This document shows positions 24,892-33,131 of a stretch of DNA of 42,611 nt, one piece after another (position 1 is the stretch's first letter; every line of letters starts with the position of its first letter). Under the pieces are notes generated by a model. The model searched no databases. It was not told the origin of the DNA and worked only from the letters and a program-made list of their open reading frames with translations. Both the position numbers and the translations under genes were made by a program. Source of the DNA: an uncultured Nitrososphaera sp. (GTDB lineage Archaea; Thermoproteota; Nitrososphaeria; Nitrososphaerales; Nitrososphaeraceae); NCBI RefSeq assembly GCF_946478925.1, contig NZ_CAMLDP010000006.1, positions 1-42,611 of the forward strand, given 5' to 3'.

Positions 24892-25893
24892 ATGAAGGTT
24901 GCCCTCTGGGGTGTCGACTCGCGCGACGGCGCACTTCTCACAAAGATGAAAAAGACGCTCGATTCGCTTGGAGTAAAGTCCCAGGTGATGAAGGATGGCG
25001 ACTATGGCACGGCTTCTGAAGTCGACATGGTCCTTGCCGCCGGCGGCGACAGAGGCATCCTGGAATACTTTCACAAGGTGACTGCCGCCTCTGCGCCTGT
25101 CCTTGGGATCTATGAAACCGATTCCACAGGCTTTCTTGCGCAGCTTGACGTCCGAGACCTCGAAAAAGCGACGGCGCGCCTGAAGAGAAGCGAGTACAAG
25201 GTCGACGAGGTTTTCCGGCTTGCCGTGAGGGTCGACGGCAAGGAAGTCGACCCCGTGCTCAACGACGTCGCAGTCTTTCCTAGCAAGAGCGCGACTTTGA
25301 TGGAGCACGTGCTAAAGATAGATGGAAAGGACATCTGGCACGACAACAGCGACGGCGTCATCATATCCACACCGACAGGTTCTACTGCTTACACAATGTC
25401 AGCCGGCGGGCCGATGGTCATCCAAAAGTCGCAGGTGTTTGTCGTGGTTTCCGTAAACTCGCTTGACAACACTCGCAGGCCGCTTGTCGTCCCGAACGAC
25501 GCCAGCATCGAGATCGCGGACATCACCAGCCGCTACCACTGCGAGATAGTCCTCGACGGCGGAAGGCGCGTCAGGGTGAAAAACACGCTGGAATGCACCA
25601 AGCACGCCTTTCCTGCGCGGCTTGTGCGCACCGCCGACGACTCTGCAGCGTCGCTCATGGCCAAGAAGGTGCGCTTGGCAGAGGACATGCTAAAGATGCC
25701 TCCAAGTGCCAAACTGATTCTAAAGACGCTAGAATATGAGGGCGCGCTCAGCCAGAAGGACCTTGCCACAAGGACGATGCTTCCAGAGCGTACAATCCGG
25801 CTCTCGCTTTCCCACCTCATCGATGGCGGGTACGTCAAGAAAAAGACCTCGCTCCGGGACGCAAGGCAGAGGATTTACGAGCTCAAGATCTAG
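24892..25893 (+). CDS. NAD kinase fused to a winged-helix domain
   Basis: An ATP-NAD kinase domain of about 260 residues plus a C-terminal winged helix. NAD kinase motifs are the glycine loop (AAGGDRG, residues 49-55), LNDVAVF (123-129) and TPTGSTAYTMSAGGP (160-174). The usual GGDG reads GGDR here, with the catalytic Asp kept. The last 65 residues (PPSAKLILKTLEYEGALSQKDLATRT in part) read as a MarR/ArsR-like winged helix. The start is ATG 24892 or TTG 24883, with TTTAAA at 24858-24863. Convergent with pyrG, overlapping 11 bp. Confidence 0.82.
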   Translation: MKVALWGVDSRDGALLTKMKKTLDSLGVKSQVMKDGDYGTASEVDMVLAAGGDRGILEYFHKVTAASAPVLGIYETDSTGFLAQLDVRDLEKATARLKRSEYKVDEVFRLAVRVDGKEVDPVLNDVAVFPSKSATLMEHVLKIDGKDIWHDNSDGVIISTPTGSTAYTMSAGGPMVIQKSQVFVVVSVNSLDNTRRPLVVPNDASIEIADITSRYHCEIVLDGGRRVRVKNTLECTKHAFPARLVRTADDSAASLMAKKVRLAEDMLKMPPSAKLILKTLEYEGALSQKDLATRTMLPERTIRLSLSHLIDGGYVKKKTSLRDARQRIYELKI

Positions 25894-27508
25894 CCGCTGC
25901 TTTTACAAAGGCGTCAAACGCCTGCTCGGGCCTGCCCGGCTTGCTTGAAAACTCGGCATGGTACTGCACTGCAAAGTAGAACCTGTGGTCAGGGATTTCA
26001 AGTATCTCCATGCGCCTGCCGCTGTCAGAGTGCGCCGACAGCACGAGCCCTGCCTTTGTCACCGCGTCGAGGTAGTTCTGGTTGAACTCGTAGCGGTGCC
26101 TGTGCCTACGCCTTATCATAGTAGCACCGTACAGCCTGTGCGCAAGGGTCCCCGACTCGACTGCGATATCGTGCCCGCCAAGGCGCATCGTTCCTCCCAT
26201 GTCGTGGACGTTGCGCTGCTCTGGCATGAAATCGACTATTGGGTTCTTGGTGTTTGGGTCAAGTTCTGTCGAGTTGGCGCTTGTCATGCCGCAGACGTGT
26301 CGGGCAAAGGCGACTATTGCTAATTGAAAGCCAAAGCAGATGCCGAGGTACGGCACGTCGTTTTCGCGCGCAAAGTTTGCCGCGCTGATGATTCCTTCGC
26401 TCCCGCGCTTGCCAAATCCTCCCGGCGCAAGGATGCCCTGATAATCCTTGAGCGAGGCAACCTTGCTTTCGCCACCATTCTCGAATTTCTCAGAATCTAT
26501 CCACTCTATCTCTACTTTTTTTCCGATGCTTGCGCCTGCGTGAGAGAGCGCGTGATAGACGCTGACGTAGCTGTCCGGCAGGGTGACGTACTTGCCGACT
26601 ACTGCTATCTTCACAGAGCCCTTGTAGTTTGAAAACGAGCTGGCGACCTTTTTCCAGTCGCCCCATTTGGGCCGGCTTCGCTTCAGCGAAAGGCCTTGCG
26701 ACACCACCTTTAGCATCCCCTGGCTTTCAATCACTTCAGGAACTTTGTAGATTGAAGGCGCGTCGTGGCATGAAATTACGCTCTGCTGCTCGACGCTTGC
26801 AAACAGCGAGATCTTGCGCCTTGCGTCCGGGGTAAGCGGAGTCTTGCACCTGACTGCGATAATGTCTGGCTGGATTCCAATCCTTCGCAGCTCCTGTACG
26901 CTGTGCTGCGTCGGCTTGGTCTTTTGCTCTCCGACTACGTCGAGCACGGGCACAAGGGTGACGTGGATAAAGAACGTGTTCCGCCTGCCGACTTCAAGGG
27001 CCATCTGCCGGAACGCCTCAAGAAATGGGAGGCTTTCAATGTCGCCTACGGTGCCTCCGCATTCTACGACCATGATGTCCAGTTTCTCCTTTTCAGCGGT
27101 CCTGCGCAGGTTTGCCTTTATGGCATCAGTCACGTGGGGAATTACCTGGACGCACTGGCCGAGGTACTTGCCTTCCCTTTCGGCCGCTATCACGTCCATG
27201 TATATTCTGCCGGTGGTGATGTTGTGGTCCTTGGTCATCGACGCGTCGATAAAGCGCTCATAGTTGCCGATGTCCATGTCGCATTCTCCTCCGTCGTCCG
27301 TAACGAATACCTCGCCGTGGGCGACTGGGTTCATCGTCCCGGCGTCATAGTTGACGTACGGGTCTATCTTGACGCACGAAACTTTGTAGCCGGCAAGCTG
27401 GAGGAGCCTTGCCGTCGAAGAAGTGGTAACGCCCTTGCCGAGGCCGGACATGACACCGCCTGTCACAAAGATGAATTTCGACCTGCCGTTCTGGGCCTTT
27501 GACTGCAC
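25883..27508 (-). CDS. pyrG: CTP synthase
   Basis: Converts UTP to CTP with glutamine or ammonia. The 541 residues have the N-terminal synthetase P-loop FVTGGVMSGLGKG, the GGTVGDIES loop, and the C-terminal class I amidotransferase with the nucleophile Cys in YLGICFGFQLAIV and the His-Glu pair in FAVQYHAEF. The start is GTG 27508, about 25 nt from a TTTTTATT box at 27529-27536 (plus-strand letters). The tail overlaps the end of the NAD-kinase gene. Confidence 0.96.
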   Translation of the reverse strand: MQSKAQNGRSKFIFVTGGVMSGLGKGVTTSSTARLLQLAGYKVSCVKIDPYVNYDAGTMNPVAHGEVFVTDDGGECDMDIGNYERFIDASMTKDHNITTGRIYMDVIAAEREGKYLGQCVQVIPHVTDAIKANLRRTAEKEKLDIMVVECGGTVGDIESLPFLEAFRQMALEVGRRNTFFIHVTLVPVLDVVGEQKTKPTQHSVQELRRIGIQPDIIAVRCKTPLTPDARRKISLFASVEQQSVISCHDAPSIYKVPEVIESQGMLKVVSQGLSLKRSRPKWGDWKKVASSFSNYKGSVKIAVVGKYVTLPDSYVSVYHALSHAGASIGKKVEIEWIDSEKFENGGESKVASLKDYQGILAPGGFGKRGSEGIISAANFARENDVPYLGICFGFQLAIVAFARHVCGMTSANSTELDPNTKNPIVDFMPEQRNVHDMGGTMRLGGHDIAVESGTLAHRLYGATMIRRRHRHRYEFNQNYLDAVTKAGLVLSAHSDSGRRMEILEIPDHRFYFAVQYHAEFSSKPGRPEQAFDAFVKAAARS

Positions 27509-27597
27509 GTCTGACTTTTGAGGTGCGCCTTTTTATTCCTTTTTCCATGCGCTATGTTAATAAGAAGAAAACGCGAAATTAACACGTTCTTCTAAAC

Positions 27598-27981
27598 ATG
27601 CACGACTCTACAGCAGAAAGGCAGAGGGGCAAGGCTGGAATTGACGCAGCCCACGCAGGGATTGCCCGGGAAGACGAGGGCAAGGTGAGCGCCCTCATCT
27701 CTGACGCGTACGGCGTCGACAGCGCAGAGGCGCTTGACATCCACACGAACTACCACGCAGAGCGTATAATCTCGGCGCTTGAAAAGCGCGCAAGGGAAAA
27801 TGGGATGGGCAAGGACGCGTTTGACGCCAGGGTGCAGGATCTCGACGTCGCAAATCAGGCGTACCAGGTAGCAACCGGCCAGCTTGCCGAAGCGGCCGCA
27901 GTGGACATTATGTTCCGCAATCTCTATAGGATGGAGAGCAAAGGCGGGGACAACGACAGGTACGTCAACTTTTACGGCTGA
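27598..27981 (+). CDS. Small helical protein, unknown
   Basis: 127 residues, highly charged and mostly helical, without cysteines or membrane segments (HTNYHAERIISALEKRARENG; VANQAYQVATGQLAEAAAVDIMFRNLYRM in part). The ATG at 27598 follows a TTAATA box at 27558-27563. It converges on the winged-helix gene with a 10-bp overlap. No recognised family. Confidence 0.6.
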   Translation: MHDSTAERQRGKAGIDAAHAGIAREDEGKVSALISDAYGVDSAEALDIHTNYHAERIISALEKRARENGMGKDAFDARVQDLDVANQAYQVATGQLAEAAAVDIMFRNLYRMESKGGDNDRYVNFYG

Positions 27982-28244
27982 CCGACATAGCCCACGTCGC
28001 GGAAAAACTGCACCAGCCTTGCGACCTGCTCGTTTTCCGACAGGCCGTACATCACGCTTGCGTACTTGGTCTGTCTGACCCAGCCTATCTTTACAAGGTC
28101 GTCAAGGTTGTTCTTGATGTCCTCCCTTTTCAGACCCGTCTTTTTATGCAAAAGGTAGATGGTGGCCATCTTGCCTTCCTGCGCAAGCGCCCTGATTATC
28201 TTTATCTTGCCGATGCTCCCGATGCCGGCCTCTATGTCGCTCAT
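27972..28244 (-). CDS. Winged-helix protein co-translated with orc1/cdc6
   Basis: A 90-residue winged-helix DNA-binding protein: GSIGKIKIIRALAQEGKMA, IYLLHKKTGLKREDIKNNL (recognition-helix region) and WVRQTKYASVMYGLSENEQV (wing). It starts in the stop codon of the Orc1/Cdc6 gene (ATGA at 28241-28244), so translation is probably coupled. It may regulate that operon or assist at the origin. The frame is complete. Confidence 0.75.
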   Translation of the reverse strand: MSDIEAGIGSIGKIKIIRALAQEGKMATIYLLHKKTGLKREDIKNNLDDLVKIGWVRQTKYASVMYGLSENEQVARLVQFFRDVGYVGQP

Positions 28245-29395
28245 TGCTTCACCTTTGCCATGAGCACGGGCTCCAGTTCTGCAAGCGACGCGCCGTGCAG
28301 GCCGATTTCCTTGAGTGACCGCATTTCAATCAGCCGGCGCGCCTTCAGGTCGTCAAGGTAATCTTCGACATCCAGCTTTTTGATTCCCAGCTGCTCGGCA
28401 AGCTCGGCGCCGTGCAGCCGGACATCTTTGAGCTCGACGTACTGCTTTTTCCTGCTCTTTAGGGCGCGCACCACTGCGATCAGGCTCACGATATGGTTCT
28501 TTGATAACTGTTCGATCTCCTCTGTAGTCACTGACGGGTGGGTCTGGCCGTGCACCTTGCGCACGTGTTCCAGTGTCACCCTGCCCGCTCCCTGCGACTC
28601 GGCGAGGTTGCCGGCATACAGCAAGAGGTCGAGCGCATAGCGCACGTCGCCGTTTACTTCTCCCGAAGTCGTTATCTTGGCGACTTTATCGATTACGTCA
28701 GAGCCTATCGCCTTTGGGTTAAAAGCCTGCGCGCACCTGCTCGACAAAATGTCGCTCACCTGCTCCAGCGTGTACTGGGAAAATTCCATTGGCACGCGGC
28801 CAAGCGTGCTCAGCTCGGCAGGGTCGAGCCGGCTGTAAAAGTCGGTGCTTCTTGCGATGAATATGACTCCCTTGACGTTGCAGGGCTTGTCGGGCTCAAA
28901 CTCGTTCAGGCGCGTGAGGTCATAGATGATGCTCGTGTCCTTGCTTGTCTTTATCAAATAGTCTATCTCATCCATGACGATGAGCGCGTACTGCTTGTTG
29001 TCACGGAGATACCGCAAAAGGTAGCGCAGCATCTCTTCCGCGCTCAGGCCCTGCGACGGCAGGTCGGGCGCAAGGCGCTCCAGCAAAAAGCGGTATATTG
29101 CAAACTTGTTTCCACCCTGCAGTTTCAGGTTGATGTACGCAGTCTTTAAGGTCAGGCGCCTTCTTGCAAATTCTTCCTCAACTGCCTTTGCCGCCTTTGT
29201 GACGGTCGTGGTCTTGCCGATGCCTGCGACTCCTATCACTTGCAGAATCGTGAGAGGGAACCTGTCGGGGTCTTGCGCAGCCTCTGAAAACGCGTGGACC
29301 AGCTGCCGCACCTGCGCCTCCCTGTGAGGCAGCTCTTGCGGCATGTACCGGGGCGACAGTTTGGACCTGTCTGCAAAGACTGCGCTTTCTGGCAT
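28241..29395 (-). CDS. orc1/cdc6: Orc1/Cdc6 replication initiator
   Basis: An AAA+ ATPase that recognises archaeal replication origins and loads MCM. The 384 residues contain Walker A GVAGIGKT (55-62), Walker B LIVMDEID (139-145), sensor 2 GDVRYALDLL (249-258) and a C-terminal winged helix (about 300-375). The N-terminal LPHREAQVRQL is the typical entry to the AAA+ domain. ATG 29395 is 28 nt from TATATA at 29421-29426, consistent with leaderless transcription. It faces away from the long gap that follows, the usual setting of an origin. Confidence 0.9.
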   Translation of the reverse strand: MPESAVFADRSKLSPRYMPQELPHREAQVRQLVHAFSEAAQDPDRFPLTILQVIGVAGIGKTTTVTKAAKAVEEEFARRRLTLKTAYINLKLQGGNKFAIYRFLLERLAPDLPSQGLSAEEMLRYLLRYLRDNKQYALIVMDEIDYLIKTSKDTSIIYDLTRLNEFEPDKPCNVKGVIFIARSTDFYSRLDPAELSTLGRVPMEFSQYTLEQVSDILSSRCAQAFNPKAIGSDVIDKVAKITTSGEVNGDVRYALDLLLYAGNLAESQGAGRVTLEHVRKVHGQTHPSVTTEEIEQLSKNHIVSLIAVVRALKSRKKQYVELKDVRLHGAELAEQLGIKKLDVEDYLDDLKARRLIEMRSLKEIGLHGASLAELEPVLMAKVKQ

Positions 29396-29425
29396 CTGTA
29401 TCTAATTTTTCAGCCGTGGGTATAT

Positions 29426-29438
29426 ATCAATATAGAAT
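29426..29438. repeat. 13-bp element shared with trpC promoter (copy 1)
   Basis: The 13-mer atcaatatagaat lies 31-43 nt before the orc1/cdc6 start codon. An identical copy lies 30-42 nt before trpC, in opposite orientation relative to the gene. Confidence 0.5.
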
Positions 29439-29695
29439 ACGATTTGTCTTTGGTATAGACGATTGCGATTTGAGATTCTATGGCTGGCTGGCGGCTAAAC
29501 GACGGGCAAAAATTATGTCTTGACCTTTAAAAACAGCGTGTCGCCCGAGGGCGCGTGCCAGCGCCTGACAATGCAAAAAATATTACAGTCTGGATAAAAA
29601 GTCAAAATGAACACGATATTAGTCACCTGTTGAAGATACTTTTTCACTTATCAGCCGATAAGCAAGTCTTAACTATATTCATAGATAGCTGGCAA

Positions 29696-29720
29696 TCAGG
29701 CACTGCACAACCGTGCCTGA
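29696..29720. other. Inverted repeat, 8-bp stem
   Basis: TCAGGCAC and GTGCCTGA separated by 9 nt. A perfect hairpin in the gap next to orc1/cdc6. Confidence 0.55.
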
Positions 29721-29753
29721 GCAAGTCAAATGTACTGTGGCGCCGTGGGTCTT

Positions 29754-29796
29754 GCCCCTGCCGCGATTAGACGCTTGGAGCAGCAGCGGCAGGGGC
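29754..29796. other. Inverted repeat, 11-bp stem
   Basis: GCCCCTGCCGC and GCGGCAGGGGC separated by 21 nt, a GC-rich island in AT-rich sequence. Confidence 0.6.
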
Positions 29797-29815
29797 TTGC
29801 CATGTTGTTCATCAG

Positions 29816-29833
29816 GTCATGACTCGCCATGAC
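29816..29833. other. Inverted repeat, 6-bp stem
   Basis: GTCATG and CATGAC with a 6-nt loop, immediately after the 11-bp repeat. Confidence 0.4.
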
Positions 29834-29935
29834 AGCTGTGGCAGGTTTGCAAGTATTTGCAAAAATGCACAGCACGACTAGCACGAAATTGTTATACTAA
29901 TGAGTTTCGCGTACAGGCATCTAGAATTTTGTCAT

Positions 29936-30130
29936 TCAGACAGCTTTGACCAACATTTTATCACGATTATTTCTGTAGAATTCTTCTCTTGGCAGACCGC
30001 ACTTGCGACATGAGCCTAACGAGTATTCGTTTGTTTTACCGCAGTTAGGGCAATCAATTTCTTGCGGCGCTTTCATGGCGCCATCATTCACTGTGTCTAT
30101 CAGGGAAGAAGCGTTTCGAGCAGCAGACAT
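29936..30130 (-). CDS. Small zinc-ribbon protein
   Basis: 64 residues from ATG 30130 with a CPNC...CRKC zinc ribbon (DCPNCGKTNEYSLGSCRKC in the middle) and a basic C-terminal tail. A GTG at 30139 is in frame, but a CTTAAAG box at 30154-30160 favours 30130. Lower GC than its neighbours. Small ribbons of this kind are common in archaea; the partner is unknown. Confidence 0.6.
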   Translation of the reverse strand: MSAARNASSLIDTVNDGAMKAPQEIDCPNCGKTNEYSLGSCRKCGLPREEFYRNNRDKMLVKAV

Positions 30131-30165
30131 TTGAGACACAATCTAGAGCAATCGCTTTAAGATTT

Positions 30166-30198
30166 ACTTACTGGCCGATTAGTATCGCGCGAGTAAGT
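30166..30198. promoter_or_regulatory. Inverted repeat upstream of trpC
   Basis: ACTTACT and AGTAAGT, 19 nt apart, lie 70-102 nt upstream of trpC ATG. Possible operator for a tryptophan regulator. Confidence 0.3.
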
Positions 30199-30225
30199 GC
30201 ACTTGATAATCTGGCAAACATACAC

Positions 30226-30238
30226 ATCAATATAGAAT
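30226..30238. repeat. 13-bp element shared with orc1 promoter (copy 2)
   Basis: The 13-mer atcaatatagaat lies 30-42 nt before the trpC ATG and partly overlaps its TATA-like region. It is identical to copy 1 at 29426-29438. Confidence 0.5.
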
Positions 30239-30267
30239 TAATAGCCGACTGACCGTGCAAAACTTGC

Positions 30268-31068
30268 ATGAGCAGCAGGTTTGCCAAGGCCGGCGACACC
30301 ATTGAGCGCCTGGTCGAAAACTCGTTCAAGGCGATAGACGACGGCGCCTATGATCTGAAAAGGAGCGCAAGCCACGACGCCATCAGCGTCAAAAAGGCAA
30401 TCTTTGCCTGCAAACATGCACCCCTGATAACCGAGGTCAAGTTCTCGTCGCCCTCACGGGGCAAGATACGCGAGGTTGGCACGCCGGCCGAAATCGCGAT
30501 AGCGATGGAAGAAGCCGGCGCAACCGCTCTTTCCGTCCTCACCCAGCCGTACATGTTTGACGGCTCGCTTGGGAACCTGCTTGCGGTTAGAAAGGCGGTG
30601 TCGATACCTCTTCTCATGAAGGACATTGTCGTAAGCGAGGTCCAGATAGACGCGGCAAAGCAAGCTGGCGCCGACTGCATACTGCTAATCAAGGCAGTGT
30701 TTGACCGCGATCTGGCAGAGTCAAGTATTGAAAAACTGCACGAGCACGCGCTCAAGAGAGGGTTAAACGTGCTTGTCGAGGCGCACAGCGAGCAAGAATA
30801 CACAGACTGCCTCTCTTCAAATTACGAGCTTGTCGGCATCAACAACCGCAACCTTGCAGACCTGAAAATAGACATCGCCAACACCGAGCGCCTCATCAAG
30901 AAACTCGGCAAGGGAAAAAGCGCGGTGATAAGCGAAAGCGGGATAGCCAAGCCGGCGGACATTCAGTACCTGCGCAGCGCAGGCGCGGACGCGTTTTTGG
31001 TGGGAACAAGCATCATGGAAACAGACGACGTCGGCACCAAAGTCAGAGAACTGTACAACGCCCTGTGA
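30268..31068 (+). CDS. trpC: Indole-3-glycerol-phosphate synthase
   Basis: A TIM-barrel enzyme of tryptophan synthesis that closes the indole ring. The 266 residues show ITEVKFSSPSRGKI (catalytic Lys), VLTQPYMFDGS, LMKDIVVSEVQI (second Lys), VGINNRNLADLKID and VISESGIAKPADI. The ATG 30268 is at the expected leaderless distance from an ATTAATA box near 30237. It opens trpC-trpB-trpA. Confidence 0.95.
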   Translation: MSSRFAKAGDTIERLVENSFKAIDDGAYDLKRSASHDAISVKKAIFACKHAPLITEVKFSSPSRGKIREVGTPAEIAIAMEEAGATALSVLTQPYMFDGSLGNLLAVRKAVSIPLLMKDIVVSEVQIDAAKQAGADCILLIKAVFDRDLAESSIEKLHEHALKRGLNVLVEAHSEQEYTDCLSSNYELVGINNRNLADLKIDIANTERLIKKLGKGKSAVISESGIAKPADIQYLRSAGADAFLVGTSIMETDDVGTKVRELYNAL

Positions 31069-31075
31069 ATATTAA

Positions 31076-31091
31076 TAACCCTTGGGGGTTA
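31076..31091. promoter_or_regulatory. Palindrome at the trpB transcript start
   Basis: TAACCC and GGGTTA with a 4-nt spacer, immediately downstream of an ATTAATA box and just before trpB. Placed where a repressor could block transcription, or where a leader hairpin would form. Confidence 0.35.
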
Positions 31092-31108
31092 CTGCACCAC
31101 ATCGAGAC

Positions 31109-32332
31109 ATGCTTGGAAGCTATCCCGTCGGCGGCAAGTTCGGCAGGTATGGGGGCAAGTTCATACCCGAGACGCTAGAGCCGGCCGTGCGGGAGCTGGA
31201 ATCCGCTTATGAAAAATACCAAAACGACCCCGGGTTTCAAAAAGAGTTGCATTACTACCTCACCCAGTACGCCGGGAGGCCTACTCCGCTGTATTTTGCA
31301 AAGAACCTCACGGAATACGCCGGCGGGGCCAAGATACTGCTAAAGCGCGAAGACTTGTTGCACGGTGGCGCGCACAAGACCAACAACACGCTCGGCCAGG
31401 GCCTTTTGGCCAAGAGGATGGGCAAAAAGAGGATAATTGCAGAGACAGGGGCTGGTCAACACGGAGTCGGGACGGCCCTTGCGTGCGCAATGCTCGGCCT
31501 GTCTGCAGAGGTCTACATGGGCTCTAAAGACGTCGAGCGCCAGAAGCTCAACGTGTTTCGTATGCAGTTGTTAGGCGCAAAGGTGCACTCTGTCGATTCT
31601 GGGACAAAGACGCTGAAAGACGCAATCAATGAGGCAATCCGGGACTGGATTTCAAACGTCAACTCCACTTATTACCTCATAGGAACCGTGATGGGCCCGC
31701 ATCCCTATCCGATGATGGTCAGGGATTTTCAGAGCGTCATTGGCAAGGAGGTAAAGGACGAGATGCAGCGCGATCACGGCAGGCTGCCAAGCGCCATCGT
31801 GGCCTGCGTCGGCGGGGGCAGCAACGCCATGGGCTCGTTCTACCCGTTTGTCGACGATTCATCCGTGAGGTTAGTGGGAGTCGAGGCGGCTGGAGAGGGG
31901 ATAAAATCGGGCAAGCACGCGGCCACCCTGACTGCAGGCACCGCCGGCGTGCTCCACGGCATGTTCACGTACGTCCTGCAGGATAGGGACGGGCAGATAA
32001 TGGACACTCACAGCATATCCGCAGGTCTCGACTATCCCGGCGTCGGGCCGGAGCACTCGATGCTCAAGGACCTAAAACGCGCCGAATACGTCCCGTGCAC
32101 GGACGACGAGGCTGTAGAGGCGTTTCTGACGCTTTCAAGGCTGGAGGGCATCATACCGGCTCTTGAATCGTCGCACGCAATCTCGCACGCGATAAAGATG
32201 GCAAAAGAGATGGACAGGGATGAGATTATTGTCGTCACACTATCGGGCAGAGGAGACAAGGACGTGACAATCGTACAGGACTATCTCAATTCAAAAAAGG
32301 GCCGCAAACATCATGCTGCAAGAAGAAAATAG
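31109..32332 (+). CDS. trpB: Tryptophan synthase beta chain (TrpB1 type)
   Basis: PLP-dependent condensation of indole and serine. About 407 residues from ATG 31109. PLP lysine in [43 protein letters not shown] (phosphate loop), and the C-terminal SGRGDKD. A TTG at 31082 would add nine residues, but it lies inside the promoter palindrome. Sequence is of the TrpA-coupled TrpB1 type, consistent with trpA following at an overlap. Confidence 0.94.
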   Translation: MLGSYPVGGKFGRYGGKFIPETLEPAVRELESAYEKYQNDPGFQKELHYYLTQYAGRPTPLYFAKNLTEYAGGAKILLKREDLLHGGAHKTNNTLGQGLLAKRMGKKRIIAETGAGQHGVGTALACAMLGLSAEVYMGSKDVERQKLNVFRMQLLGAKVHSVDSGTKTLKDAINEAIRDWISNVNSTYYLIGTVMGPHPYPMMVRDFQSVIGKEVKDEMQRDHGRLPSAIVACVGGGSNAMGSFYPFVDDSSVRLVGVEAAGEGIKSGKHAATLTAGTAGVLHGMFTYVLQDRDGQIMDTHSISAGLDYPGVGPEHSMLKDLKRAEYVPCTDDEAVEAFLTLSRLEGIIPALESSHAISHAIKMAKEMDRDEIIVVTLSGRGDKDVTIVQDYLNSKKGRKHHAARRK

Positions 32333-33131
32333 GATAAGCGCAAGGTTTGCAAGCCTTGCAGAAAGCAAAGAGTGCGCCCTTGTCTGCTACGTGGTAGCAG
32401 GCTATCCTGACGACAAAACGACTGTCGAAATTATTGACGCACTGGTCGCCGGCGGCGCCGACATTATCGAAATAGGCATACCATTTTCAGACCCAATAGC
32501 CGACGGCCCGACCATCCAGCGCGCATCGCAGGCTGCGCTAGAAGCCGGTTCAACGCCTGCCAAGGCGCTGCAAGTTGCAAGGCAGGTGAGGAAAAATCAC
32601 CCCAACCTGCCGTTGCTTGTAATGACCTACTCGAACATCTTTGTAAAGCCAGGCTGGGATGGCTTTATACTGCGGTGCAAAGAGGCAGGAATCGACGGCT
32701 TTATCCTGCCTGATATGCCGGTGGAAGAAGCGTCGGACTATTCGCCAAAGGCGGCGCAACACGGCATGGCGACGGTGTTCCTTGCGTCTCCAAACACCCC
32801 GGAAGAAAGGCTTGAAAAAATAGCGCAAAATTCGTCGGGGTTCATGTATCTCGTCTCGGTCTACGGCATCACGGGCGCAAGGCGCGCCTTTGAAGACTAT
32901 ACAAAAGACGCGGTGCAGCGAGCAAAAAAAGCCGCAGGAGGCAGGATACCCGTCGGAGTGGGCTTTGGGATAAGCAAGCCCGAGCACGCCCGCTTTATGG
33001 TAAACGCCGGCGCTGACGCAATAATCGTCGGAAGCGCCATAGTCGACAGGATTTCAAGCGCCAAGAGCAAAAAGGCGATGCTAAAGGAGCTAAAGGCGTT
33101 TTCCGCGTCGCTCAAGAAAGCGTGCCGCTAG
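32313..33131 (+). CDS. trpA: Tryptophan synthase alpha chain
   Basis: Cleaves indole-3-glycerol phosphate to indole, delivered to TrpB. The 272 residues carry [20 protein letters not shown] (catalytic Glu and Asp regions), [23 protein letters not shown] and [13 protein letters not shown]. The start overlaps the trpB end by 20 nt. The stop shares CTAG with the opposite-strand gene. Confidence 0.95.
   Translation: MLQEENRISARFASLAESKECALVCYVVAGYPDDKTTVEIIDALVAGGADIIEIGIPFSDPIADGPTIQRASQAALEAGSTPAKALQVARQVRKNHPNLPLLVMTYSNIFVKPGWDGFILRCKEAGIDGFILPDMPVEEASDYSPKAAQHGMATVFLASPNTPEERLEKIAQNSSGFMYLVSVYGITGARRAFEDYTKDAVQRAKKAAGGRIPVGVGFGISKPEHARFMVNAGADAIIVGSAIVDRISSAKSKKAMLKELKAFSASLKKACR

Larger units (their letters stand above)
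29396..29935. other. Long hairpin-rich, AT-rich gap; possible replication origin
   Basis: About 540 bp without a convincing gene, beside the initiator gene. It contains the orc1 promoter, AT-rich stretches (about 29410-29460 and 29570-29690) and three inverted repeats annotated separately. I see no clear origin-recognition-box consensus, so origin identity rests on position and structure only. A weak frame (GTG 29555 to 29770) with a TTTAAA at 29526-29531 is too doubtful to list as a gene. Confidence 0.35.

Noticed and set aside
29555..29770. 71-codon frame with a TTTAAA box and GTG start in the orc1-adjacent gap
   Set aside because: The first half looks slightly protein-like and the promoter spacing fits, but the second half reads through the hairpins and the composition is non-coding.
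29754..29833. C/D-box small RNA on the minus strand
   Set aside because: A TGATGA-like C box is present, but no CUGA D box lies at a suitable distance.
31082..31108. TTG 31082 as the trpB start
   Set aside because: It lies inside the promoter palindrome and upstream of the predicted transcript start; ATG 31109 gives the normal N-terminus.
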